From assembly GCA_039649115.1 (NCBI GenBank), contig JBBWZQ010000251.1:1-17682 (forward strand): a stretch of DNA of 17,682 nt, written 5' to 3'. Numbering within the stretch: the stretch's first letter is position 1; each line of letters starts with the position of its first letter. Shown in pieces: positions 7,180 through 13,159 of the stretch. Source of the stretch: DATEJJ01 sp039649115 (GTDB lineage: Bacteria > Actinomycetota > Actinomycetes > Mycobacteriales > Micromonosporaceae). Both the position numbers and the translations under genes were made by a program. A model generated the notes under the pieces. It saw nothing but the letters and a program-made list of their open reading frames with translations. It did no database searches and had not been told where the DNA came from.

Positions 7180-8253
7180 GTGAGCGTCGCGGTGGTGACC
7201 GGGTCGGCCGGCCTGATCGGCTCGGAGGCGGTGCGGCACTTCGCCGCGCTCGGGCTCGACGTCGTCGGGATCGACAACGACATGCGCGCACGGTTCTTCG
7301 GGCCGGAGGCGTCCACGGCATGGAACGTGCTGCGGCTGACCAGTGAACTGGGCGACGCGTACAGCCACCATGACGTGGACATCCGGGACCGGGCCGCACT
7401 CGGCGACATCTTCCGGCGGTACGGGAGCAGCATCGCGCTGGTCGTGCACACCGCCGCGCAGCCGTCCCACGACTGGGCGCTGCGCGACCCGTACACGGAC
7501 TTCGACATCAACGCCGGCGGCACCCTCAACGTGCTGCAGAACGTCCGCGAGCACTGCATCGAAGCCCCGGTGATCCACTGTTCCACCAACAAGGTGTACG
7601 GGGACCGGCCCAACTCCCTGCCGCTGCGGGAGCTGGACACCCGCTGGGAGCTCGCACCCGGCCACCCCTACTACGACGGCATCCGCGAGGACATGTCGAT
7701 CGACGCCTGCCTGCACTCCGTGTTCGGCGCCTCCAAGGTCGCCGCGGACGTGATGGTGCAGGAGTACGGCCGCTACTTCGGGATGAAGACGGCCTGCTTC
7801 CGCGGCGGTACCCTCACCGGCCCGGCGCACTCCGCCACCGAACTGCACGGCTTCCTCGGGTACGTGATGCGGTGCAACATGGAGCGGCGCACATACAAGA
7901 TCTTCGGGTACAAGGGGAAGATGGTCCGCGACGCCATCCACAGCCACGACGTCGTCTCCGCCTTCGAGGCGTTCTTCCGCAACCCGCGCTCGGCCGCGGT
8001 CTACAACCTCGGCGGGGGCCGCCACTCCAACTGTTCGCACCTCGAGGTGTTCGCGCTCGCCGAGCAGATCAGCGGGACCCCGATGATCACGGAGTACCAC
8101 GACGCGAACCGGGTCGGCGACCACCAGTGGTGGATCGGCTCCAACGCCGCGTTCCAGGCCGACTACCCGGGCTGGAAGCAGGTGTACGACGTGCCGATGA
8201 TCCTGCAGGAGATCTACGAGGCCAACGTCGAGCGGTGGGTGCCGTCGTCGTGA
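7180..8253 (+). CDS. NAD-dependent sugar epimerase/dehydratase, CDP-paratose 2-epimerase-like
   Basis: Extended short-chain dehydrogenase (SDR) of 357 residues acting on a nucleotide sugar in the cytosol. The Rossmann motif TGSAGLIG (7-14) has all three glycines, and Asp32 after strand 2 suggests NAD rather than NADP. STNKVYGD (135-142) and the following PN...LPLRELDTRWEL region are hallmarks of the CDP-paratose/tyvelose 2-epimerase-like family. Later conserved blocks are FRGG (207-210), GYKGKMVRD (243-251), YNLGGG (275-280) and DHQWW (314-318). The canonical YxxxK active site reads F182-G-A-S-K186, so Tyr is replaced by Phe. GTG 7180 is preceded by GAGGAGG eight bases upstream. The gene overlaps the next as GTGA. 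The substrate is unknown; no CDP-sugar synthesis genes lie nearby, so a CDP-paratose role is not shown. Confidence 0.88.
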   Translation: MSVAVVTGSAGLIGSEAVRHFAALGLDVVGIDNDMRARFFGPEASTAWNVLRLTSELGDAYSHHDVDIRDRAALGDIFRRYGSSIALVVHTAAQPSHDWALRDPYTDFDINAGGTLNVLQNVREHCIEAPVIHCSTNKVYGDRPNSLPLRELDTRWELAPGHPYYDGIREDMSIDACLHSVFGASKVAADVMVQEYGRYFGMKTACFRGGTLTGPAHSATELHGFLGYVMRCNMERRTYKIFGYKGKMVRDAIHSHDVVSAFEAFFRNPRSAAVYNLGGGRHSNCSHLEVFALAEQISGTPMITEYHDANRVGDHQWWIGSNAAFQADYPGWKQVYDVPMILQEIYEANVERWVPSS

Positions 8254-9044
8254 AAGGCAACGTGCTGGGCGTACTGGTCGACGCGACGACGTACGACGAG
8301 GCGGCGGGCCAGGTGCTGGCCGCCGCCCGCCAGGGTCGCCCGTTCGCGCTGACCGCGCTCGCGGTGCACGGGGTGATGACCGGGGTGCAGGACAAGGCGC
8401 ACGGTGCCCGGCTCAACTCCTTCGACCTGGTGACCCCGGACGGTCAGCCGGTGCGCTGGGCGCTGAACCTGCTGCACGGCGCCGGCCTCACCGACCGCGT
8501 GTACGGGCCCACGCTGACCCTGCGGGTGCTCGCCCAGGCCGCGGAGGACGGGCTGCCGGTATACCTGTACGGGTCGACCGACGAGACGCTGGACCGGCTG
8601 GTCCCGAAGCTGCAGGAGAGGTACCCCGCGCTGAAGATCGCCGGACGGGAGCCGTCCAAGTTCCGCACCGCGCAGGAGGGCGAGCCGGAACGGATCGCGG
8701 CGCGCATCATCGAGTCCGGCGCCCGGCTCGTCCTGGTCGGGCTGGGCTGCCCGCGGCAGGAGACCTTCACGTACGCGATGCGCCCGCTGCTGCCCATGCC
8801 CCTGCTCGCGGTCGGCGCCGCGTTCGACTACCACGCGGGCCAGTTGCGCAAGCCGCCGGCCTGGATGCAGCGGTACGGCCTGGAGTGGCTGTGGCGCCTG
8901 GGCCTGGAGCCGGGCCGGCTGTGGAAGCGGTACCTGCTCCTCAACCCGGCCTACCTGGCCCGGCTGGCGGCCCAGAAGACGAGGCTCTGGAAAGCCACGC
9001 CACCGGCCCCGGCGACCGACCGGCTGGACACGTTCGCGGTCTAG
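8250..9044 (+). CDS. WecG/TagA/CpsF-family glycosyltransferase
   Basis: GT26-type enzyme that moves a sugar (N-acetylmannosamine or a related sugar in known members) from a nucleotide donor to a lipid-linked acceptor at the inner membrane face. It has 264 residues. Family features are the catalytic-type Asp64 in PDG (63-65), YLYGST (105-110), GLGCPRQE (164-171) and VGAAFDYHAG (188-197). The C-terminal basic and aromatic helical part, with GLEWLWRL (210-217) and WKRYLL (225-230), resembles the appendage that ties TagA to the membrane. GTG 8250 shares GTGA with the epimerase stop, so the two are translated together. The epimerase may supply its donor or modify the glycan it starts. Its stop lies in a CTAG shared with the convergent gene. 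Confidence 0.88.
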   Translation: MKGNVLGVLVDATTYDEAAGQVLAAARQGRPFALTALAVHGVMTGVQDKAHGARLNSFDLVTPDGQPVRWALNLLHGAGLTDRVYGPTLTLRVLAQAAEDGLPVYLYGSTDETLDRLVPKLQERYPALKIAGREPSKFRTAQEGEPERIAARIIESGARLVLVGLGCPRQETFTYAMRPLLPMPLLAVGAAFDYHAGQLRKPPAWMQRYGLEWLWRLGLEPGRLWKRYLLLNPAYLARLAAQKTRLWKATPPAPATDRLDTFAV

Positions 9045-9334
9045 CGGAAGTGGTCCACGCGGGCGCGGCGGCGCAGGCCACCGTGCCGGCGCAGTGCCGT
9101 CTCGGCCGGAATCAGCATCAGCACCAGTACCGCGCCCAGGTACCAGCGGCCGGCCAGGACCAGCGAGAACGCGCACAAAAGCACACCGACCGCGTACACC
9201 CCGATCAGCGCGAGCGTCCGGCGGGTACCCGGGCGATCCGCCCCCAGCGCGTCGAGGAGCCCGAACGCGCCGACGGGCATGGCCAGCAGGCCCGCGCTGA
9301 GAACCAGATACACGACGATCTCGCGGGTCGACAC
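9041..9334 (-). CDS. Small hydrophobic membrane protein, unknown function
   Basis: 97 residues with about three hydrophobic helices (roughly 6-28, 40-60 and 62-80), Arg-rich loops and a positively charged C-terminus. No family was recognised. GTG 9334 has GGGGAGG six bases upstream, a strong ribosome site that supports a real gene. It follows the deaminase gene by 32 bases on the same strand and is probably cotranscribed with it. The stop TAG overlaps the stop of the convergent glycosyltransferase within one CTAG. Confidence 0.78.
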   Translation of the reverse strand: MSTREIVVYLVLSAGLLAMPVGAFGLLDALGADRPGTRRTLALIGVYAVGVLLCAFSLVLAGRWYLGAVLVLMLIPAETALRRHGGLRRRARVDHFR

Positions 9335-9366
9335 CCGGTACCTCCCCTGGAAACAACGGCAGGCCG

Positions 9367-10335
9367 CTAACTTAAAGGCTGCTCCCCCAACTCCGCCAGG
9401 TGCGTTCGGGTGGATTCGTCACACAGCGCCCCGGCCAGCCCGGCGGCGTACGCCTCGGCCGCGGTCAGCCCGAGCCCTTCCGCGATCGCGTACTCCCGCC
9501 CCAGGTCCGTGTTGAACATCGCCGGGTCGTCCGTGTTGATCGTGCAGAGCGCGCCGGCGGCACGCAGCGCGGGCAGCGGGTGCTCCGCGACCGTGCGCAC
9601 CACGCCGGTGCGCACGTTGGACGTGGGGCACACGTCGAGCACGATGCCGCGGGCCACGATCTCGGCGAGCAGCGCGGGATCCTCGACCACCCGGATGCCG
9701 TGCCGGAGGCGGGCCGGATCCAGCGCGAGCATCTCGCGGACCGAGTCCGGGCCGGCCGCCTCACCGGCATGCGGCACCAGGGCCAGCCCGCCGTCGCGGG
9801 CGATCTGGAAGGCGCGGTAGTACGGCGCGGCCGGCAGCGACTCCAGCCCGCCCAGGCCGAAGCCCACGATCCCCCGGTCCCGGTACCGGACGGCGGTCCG
9901 GGCGCACTCGTCCGCCAGTTCCGGGTCCAGTCCGCGGTACAGGTCCGGCGTGTAGCGCACGGTCACCCCGTACCGCTCGTACGCCTCCACCGCGCCCTCG
10001 CAGTACCCGGTGAAGATCTCGTCCCAGCCCACGCCGCGCGCCACCCGCTCGGCCGGCGAGAAGATCGCCTCCAGGTACACCGCACCGAAGGACGCCGCCT
10101 GCGCCGCGTACTCCACGGCGATCTGCCGGAAGTCGTCCCCGGTCCGCAGGCAGTTGGTGGTCAGGATCCAGACGTCGATGAAGTGCTTGAAGTCGGTGAA
10201 CTCGTACAGCTTCCGCAGTCCGGCCTCGTCCCGCGCCGGCAGCGACTGCCCGTTGCGGCGCGCGATGGACAGCAGGGTCGCCGGGCCGATCGAGCCCTCC
10301 AGGTGGACGTGCAGTTCGATCTTTGGCGTGGTCAC
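9367..10335 (-). CDS. add: Adenosine deaminase-family enzyme
   Basis: Zinc metallo-deaminase of the amidohydrolase fold that converts an adenosine-type substrate to the inosine form with release of ammonia, in the cytosol. It has 322 residues. All expected metal and catalytic residues are visible: HVH (His9 and His11), HAGE (189-192, zinc His and catalytic Glu192), His212 in RHG, CPTSN (236-240) and NTDDP (267-271, Asp269 and Asp270). The N-terminus before HVH is very short. GTG 10335 gives this start. The penultimate sense codon is TTA, rare in such genomes. The true substrate could be adenosine, deoxyadenosine or a related purine compound; the HHVG motif I associate with Streptomyces aminodeoxyfutalosine deaminase is not present here. 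It lies 37 bases after the upstream 110-aa ORF. Confidence 0.9.
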   Translation of the reverse strand: MTTPKIELHVHLEGSIGPATLLSIARRNGQSLPARDEAGLRKLYEFTDFKHFIDVWILTTNCLRTGDDFRQIAVEYAAQAASFGAVYLEAIFSPAERVARGVGWDEIFTGYCEGAVEAYERYGVTVRYTPDLYRGLDPELADECARTAVRYRDRGIVGFGLGGLESLPAAPYYRAFQIARDGGLALVPHAGEAAGPDSVREMLALDPARLRHGIRVVEDPALLAEIVARGIVLDVCPTSNVRTGVVRTVAEHPLPALRAAGALCTINTDDPAMFNTDLGREYAIAEGLGLTAAEAYAAGLAGALCDESTRTHLAELGEQPLS

Positions 10336-10372
10336 GGCGACCAGCTTGGCAGATCCGGATCGGCGGCGACCG

Positions 10373-10705
10373 TCAGCGGTGCGCCGCGGCCGGCCCGGTC
10401 GGCTCCGAGTAGATCAGCTCGAGGATCGAACGGGCCGCCTCGAACCACCGGTCCAGCCAGGCCGCGTCGGGCGTCGCGCCCTTGGGCGGCAACTCCATGA
10501 GCAGGCCGTGCAGCAGCGGGTGGTCGGCCAGCGCGCCGGCGTTGGACTGCAGCCAGTTCGTCGGATTGAGTACCGGATCAGACAGCGCCGGCTCCGGTAC
10601 CGGGGCCAGGGTGTCCCGCCGCGCCACACCGCGGTATCCCAGATGTGTGGCGAACCGGTCGTCCGTGACCGCGCCGTTGCCGAGGTTCTCCGTCCCGTTC
10701 GTCAT
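10373..10705 (-). CDS. Hypothetical protein, 110 aa
   Basis: Soluble-looking, mildly acidic protein without signal peptide or membrane helix; no family recognised. The N-terminal third is polar and probably flexible, the middle is Pro-rich with NPTNW (47-51), and the C-terminal part (about 80-103) looks helical. ATG 10705 has GGATGA about five bases ahead. Codon use looks GC3-rich like its neighbours, and it is placed 37 bases before the deaminase on the same strand, which supports expression. It is separated from the DUF397 gene upstream by a strong hairpin. Confidence 0.65.
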   Translation of the reverse strand: MTNGTENLGNGAVTDDRFATHLGYRGVARRDTLAPVPEPALSDPVLNPTNWLQSNAGALADHPLLHGLLMELPPKGATPDAAWLDRWFEAARSILELIYSEPTGPAAAHR

Positions 10706-10758
10706 ACGTCATCCAACGACGCGACGCGGGACAGGCGACGGTACCCCGGACACCCGAA

Positions 10759-10786
10759 CGGGGGGCCGCCGACAGGCGACCCCCCG
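10759..10786 (-). terminator. Hairpin after the XRE-DUF397 pair
   Basis: CGGGGGG (10759-10765) pairs with CCCCCCG (10780-10786), extended by CGCC/GGCG (10767-10770, 10775-10778) around a GACA loop with one internal mismatch. It stands about 18 bases beyond the DUF397 stop. There is no T-run, but such hairpins commonly terminate in actinobacteria. Confidence 0.6.
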
Positions 10787-10803
10787 ATCAGACAAGGTTC
10801 AGT

Positions 10804-11028
10804 TCAGAGGTCGAACTCGCCGTCCTTCGCGCCACCCACGAAGGCATCCCACTCGCCCTGGGTGAACACGAGGACCGGGCCCTGCGGGTTCTTGGAGTCC
10901 CGCAGCAGGATCGCGTCGTCAACGAAGGCGACCTCGACGCAGTTGTCGCAGTGCGGTCCGCTCTGCGAGCTCTTGCGCCAGGCAGCCCGGCTCACATCGA
11001 CCCGTAGCCCCTTGGCCTCGACTTCCAT
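10804..11028 (-). CDS. DUF397-domain protein
   Basis: 74-residue protein of the DUF397 family, usually encoded beside an XRE/DUF5753 regulator in actinomycetes. The family core is seen in WRKSSQSG (17-24), CDNCVEV (27-33), the D-S-K turn (44-46) and FTQGEWDAFVGG (55-66). ATG 11028 has AAGGAG eight bases upstream. It begins immediately after the regulator stop (TGA then ATG), so the two are certainly cotranscribed. In Streptomyces, similar pairs (the WhiJ type) act in control of development and antibiotic production, with the small protein thought to modulate the DNA binder. The exact target here is unknown. Confidence 0.93.
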   Translation of the reverse strand: MEVEAKGLRVDVSRAAWRKSSQSGPHCDNCVEVAFVDDAILLRDSKNPQGPVLVFTQGEWDAFVGGAKDGEFDL

Positions 11029-11874
11029 TCACAGCTCCTTTGCCAACGCGGCGATGAACGCCACCGACTCAGCGGGAGGCAACGCCCTCGCCTTCAGGTG
11101 ATCAAAAATTTGGTTGTACCGGTGCAGCTCCTCGTCCTTCTCAAGAAACAAGCCGCCGGCCGCGTTCTCCGCAAAGACCACGTCCGGGTCGGCAGGTTCC
11201 TCGTAGCTCAGGATCGAGAACGACCCGTCCATGCCGGCGTGTGCGCCACGAGCAAACGGCAACACCTGCAGGGTGACGTTGGGCCGACTCGACGCCTCGT
11301 TCAGACGCGCGAGCTGACCGCGCATTACCGTACGCCCACCCACCAGGCGATGGAAAACCGCCTCGTCGAGCACCACCCAGAAGTTCAACGGGTCTTCTTG
11401 GACTAACAACGACTGGCGTTCGTTTCGGACGTGTATCCGCCGCTCGACTTCGGCACGCGGTATGTCGGCACGGGACTGTTCGATCATGGCGCGGGCGTAG
11501 TCCGGGACCTGGAGCAGGCCGGGGACCGCCAGCGCCTCGTACGTGCGGATCGAACTCGCCGCCGCCTCCAGCCCCACATAGGCGCTGGTGAGTACTGTCC
11601 CGTACAGATGCCACCAGCCCTTGAGGCGGGCATCGCGGGACACCTGGATGAGGTCGTCGGCCACCGCGCCACGGACCCCGTAGACGTCAAGCATGTCCCG
11701 TACGTCGCGTGGGCTGGCTCCGCTATGGCCGCGCTCGATACGAGAAATCTTCGAAGAAGAGCATTCCAGTCGCTCCGCAACTGTCTCAATTGTGACTCCG
11801 GCCGCCTCACGCAGCCGGCGAAGCTCAAGACCCAGCCGTCGACGCCGTACCGTTGGACTCGGTCGGCTGCTCAC
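11029..11874 (-). CDS. XRE-family transcriptional regulator with DUF5753 (WhiJ-like)
   Basis: DNA-binding regulator of 281 residues. An N-terminal helix-turn-helix (about 15-66) contains the recognition region SSSKISRIERG (39-49). A C-terminal DUF5753 domain (about 95-275) contains the typical YEALAVPGLLQ and LNEASSRPNVTLQVLPFARGAHAG blocks. GTG 11874 is chosen since GGAGG lies six bases ahead and the protein then starts like its relatives. The frame stays open to 11952, but that extension would run through the promoter found at 11924-11952. It is directly followed by the DUF397 partner. Autoregulation is plausible given the palindrome next to its promoter. Confidence 0.93.
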   Translation of the reverse strand: MSSRPSPTVRRRRLGLELRRLREAAGVTIETVAERLECSSSKISRIERGHSGASPRDVRDMLDVYGVRGAVADDLIQVSRDARLKGWWHLYGTVLTSAYVGLEAAASSIRTYEALAVPGLLQVPDYARAMIEQSRADIPRAEVERRIHVRNERQSLLVQEDPLNFWVVLDEAVFHRLVGGRTVMRGQLARLNEASSRPNVTLQVLPFARGAHAGMDGSFSILSYEEPADPDVVFAENAAGGLFLEKDEELHRYNQIFDHLKARALPPAESVAFIAALAKEL

Positions 11875-11923
11875 GCTCCACCTCCGGCCCGACGCGACCG
11901 CCCCACGAGGGAACGCGGTCGCC

Positions 11924-11952
11924 CGTATACCCCGCGAGAGGTCGGGGCTCAA
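11924..11952 (-). promoter_or_regulatory. Promoter of the XRE-DUF397 operon
   Basis: On the minus strand TTGAGC (11952-11947) and TATACG (11929-11924) are separated by exactly 17 bases. This is a good match to the major vegetative sigma factor consensus. Transcription should start near 11917, giving a leader of about 43 bases. Confidence 0.55.
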
Positions 11953-11963
11953 GTCTGCCGCTC

Positions 11964-11977
11964 ATGTTCGCGAGCAT
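11964..11977. promoter_or_regulatory. Candidate operator palindrome
   Basis: ATGTTCGCGAGCAT is a near-perfect 14-base palindrome (one mismatched pair) centred on TCGCGA, 12 bases upstream of the -35 of the XRE promoter. Its position suits binding by the XRE protein itself or by a divergent regulator; this is inference. Confidence 0.35.
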
Positions 11978-12088
11978 CAAGCATTAATCCCAACCTCCCG
12001 TAGAGGGAATCGGCACTTTTGCAACTTGCATTGGATCATCTTGGTAGGGCACCCTGTGCGTATGGCATGGGATCACTCCCCGTTAACC

Positions 12089-12133
12089 CGAGATTTGGGC
12101 CCGCGGGTGGGCCATGCGAACTTCCGCATCTCG
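12089..12133 (+). promoter_or_regulatory. Potential three-way-junction RNA structure upstream of a small ORF
   Basis: A closing stem CGAG (12089-12092) with CTCG (12130-12133) encloses two adjacent hairpins. The first is GGCCC/GGGCC (12098-12102, 12109-12113), the second ATGCG/CGCAT (12114-12118, 12125-12129). The second hairpin and the closing stem abut without unpaired bases. It ends 25 bases before the GTG of the next ORF. It could be a leader structure, but chance is not excluded in GC-rich DNA. Elsewhere in the 11978-12158 intergenic stretch no gene is supported. Confidence 0.3.
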
Positions 12134-12158
12134 TGACCTTGCACAAACTGGAGTCGAT

Positions 12159-12437
12159 GTGTTACCCCGGTCCGGCGATGTCCTTCGCGTCACGCGTGCG
12201 GCCAGCGTTCAGTTCACCTCTCCGATGTTGTTCCGGGTCATCCGGGTACACGATTGGCCGACCTACGACGGCTGGGTCTGGCTGGACGGGTACGAGCTGA
12301 ACAGCGTCGGTGAGGCGATCGAACGCCGGTCCATCTTCGTCCAGATCGACGGCCTGCAGCGCGCCCAGCTCGGGCCGGCGCCCAACCGCTACCGGGCGGC
12401 GACGGTCCGTCCCGTGCGGGTCGTCCGAACAAGGTGA
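12159..12437 (+). CDS. Small Trp-rich hypothetical protein, 92 aa
   Basis: Likely cytosolic protein without membrane helix. A compact aromatic core, HDWPTYDGWVWLDGY (31-45), is followed by an amphipathic stretch ending in RRSIFVQIDGLQ and a basic C-terminus. It resembles a small conserved protein I associate with Micromonosporaceae, with no known function; that memory is unverified. GTG 12159 is preferred because GGAG lies five bases ahead; ATG 12114 in the same frame falls inside the possible leader hairpin. The second codon is TTA, rare in such genomes, so translation may depend on a scarce tRNA. The opposite strand is also open here, but lacks a comparable start signal. Confidence 0.7.
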   Translation: MLPRSGDVLRVTRAASVQFTSPMLFRVIRVHDWPTYDGWVWLDGYELNSVGEAIERRSIFVQIDGLQRAQLGPAPNRYRAATVRPVRVVRTR

Positions 12438-12439
12438 AT

Positions 12440-12455
12440 CCGGCTCGTTAGCCGG
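12440..12455 (+). terminator. Hairpin after the 92-aa ORF
   Basis: CCGGCT (12440-12445) and AGCCGG (12450-12455) form a perfect 6-bp stem with a CGTT loop, three bases past the stop codon. No T-run follows. Confidence 0.45.
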
Positions 12456-12527
12456 TCGCGGGACTCGCCACCCGCATACGATCGGAAGCACCTACGGTTT
12501 CTGGTACACCCGCTCGATGCGCTCCGG

Positions 12528-12542
12528 CCCCGTCTGACGGGG
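12528..12542. promoter_or_regulatory. Perfect palindrome just ahead of the 198-aa ORF
   Basis: CCCCGTC-T-GACGGGG is a perfect 7+7 inverted repeat, 10 bases before ATG 12553. It could be an operator, or could fold back over the ribosome-binding region. Its function is not shown. Confidence 0.3.
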
Positions 12543-12552
12543 GGACGGCGCC

Positions 12553-13149
12553 ATGGTCGGCGAGGTGTCCGCGGCCGGTCGCACCGGCCGCGCCGGCAGA
12601 GTCTGGTTGATGGCGGCGGGCTGTGCCCTGTCGGGCAGCCTGTTCGGTGCCGCAGCCTTCGGCAGTCACCCGGCGCGCACCGCGGCGCCCGGAAAGCCGG
12701 CGGCGCTGGCCGGCGCGGACCGGCCGAGCGCGACGCCGACCGCCGCCGCGTCACCCGACGTCGCCCCGCCCCCGCAGCCCAGCCGGCAGCCACCCGGGTC
12801 TGACCCGGCGCAGACCCCGCCCGCCAGCCGGGCCGGCACACCCGCGCCCACCACGCCGGCCAGCACACGGAAGAGCCGTCCGAGCAAGCGGAGCGCGCCG
12901 AGGCTCACCAAGCGACCGCAGGCATGGCACGGCGCCGACATGCCGTTCGTGGTCGGCCCGCCCCCCTCACGCGGCACCAGCGGCTCGCCCGCGGCCCGCC
13001 AGCCGGGCACCGGCACACCGGACGCCACCAGATCCCTGGAGGACCGCCGCGACCACCTCTCCGGATTGCTGATCTACTCCGGTGTGGGCGGGTTGACCGT
13101 CGCGCTGGGCGGGCTGCTGCTGCTCGGGACGCGGCGACGGCGCTGGTGA
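12553..13149 (+). CDS. Pro/Ser/Thr-rich protein with N- and C-terminal membrane segments
   Basis: 198 residues of unknown function. A basic N-terminus is followed by a hydrophobic signal or anchor (about 17-38). A long Pro/Ala/Ser/Thr-rich extracytoplasmic stretch follows (about 39-165), with a strongly basic patch near 105-121. A second helix (about 172-193) ends in RRRRW. The last part looks like a cell-wall sorting tail, but no LPxTG or clear variant stands before the helix, so a simple two-helix anchored protein is more likely. Codon third positions are GC-rich. ATG 12553 follows a G-rich but weak ribosome site. It is convergent with the PASTA gene, 10 bases between stops. An opposite-strand ORF (12666-13028) is less convincing. 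Confidence 0.6.
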   Translation: MVGEVSAAGRTGRAGRVWLMAAGCALSGSLFGAAAFGSHPARTAAPGKPAALAGADRPSATPTAAASPDVAPPPQPSRQPPGSDPAQTPPASRAGTPAPTTPASTRKSRPSKRSAPRLTKRPQAWHGADMPFVVGPPPSRGTSGSPAARQPGTGTPDATRSLEDRRDHLSGLLIYSGVGGLTVALGGLLLLGTRRRRW

Positions 13150-13159
13150 CCGCGGGTGG

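Noticed and set aside
6865..8124. Minus-strand open frame of 419 codons opposite the epimerase and tRNA
   Set aside because: It would run through the tRNA-Leu gene and the reverse of strongly conserved epimerase motifs; no ribosome site or domain.
8214..9356. Minus-strand open frame of 380 codons opposite the glycosyltransferase
   Set aside because: It is antisense to conserved GT26 motifs and overlaps the better supported 97-aa gene in another frame.
9367..10335. Aminodeoxyfutalosine deaminase of the menaquinone (mqn) pathway
   Set aside because: The motif is HVHLEG rather than the HHVG form I associate with that Streptomyces enzyme, and no mqn gene is nearby; not excluded experimentally.
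7180..11874. Defence island (epimerase, deaminase, XRE regulator)
   Set aside because: The deaminase is a classical zinc ADA-family protein, the XRE regulator has its standard DUF397 partner, and there is no nuclease, NTPase, TIR or toxin domain.
12666..13028. Minus-strand 120-codon ORF opposite the Pro-rich protein
   Set aside because: Less plausible start context and no membrane or domain logic, whereas the plus frame has well-placed N- and C-terminal helices.
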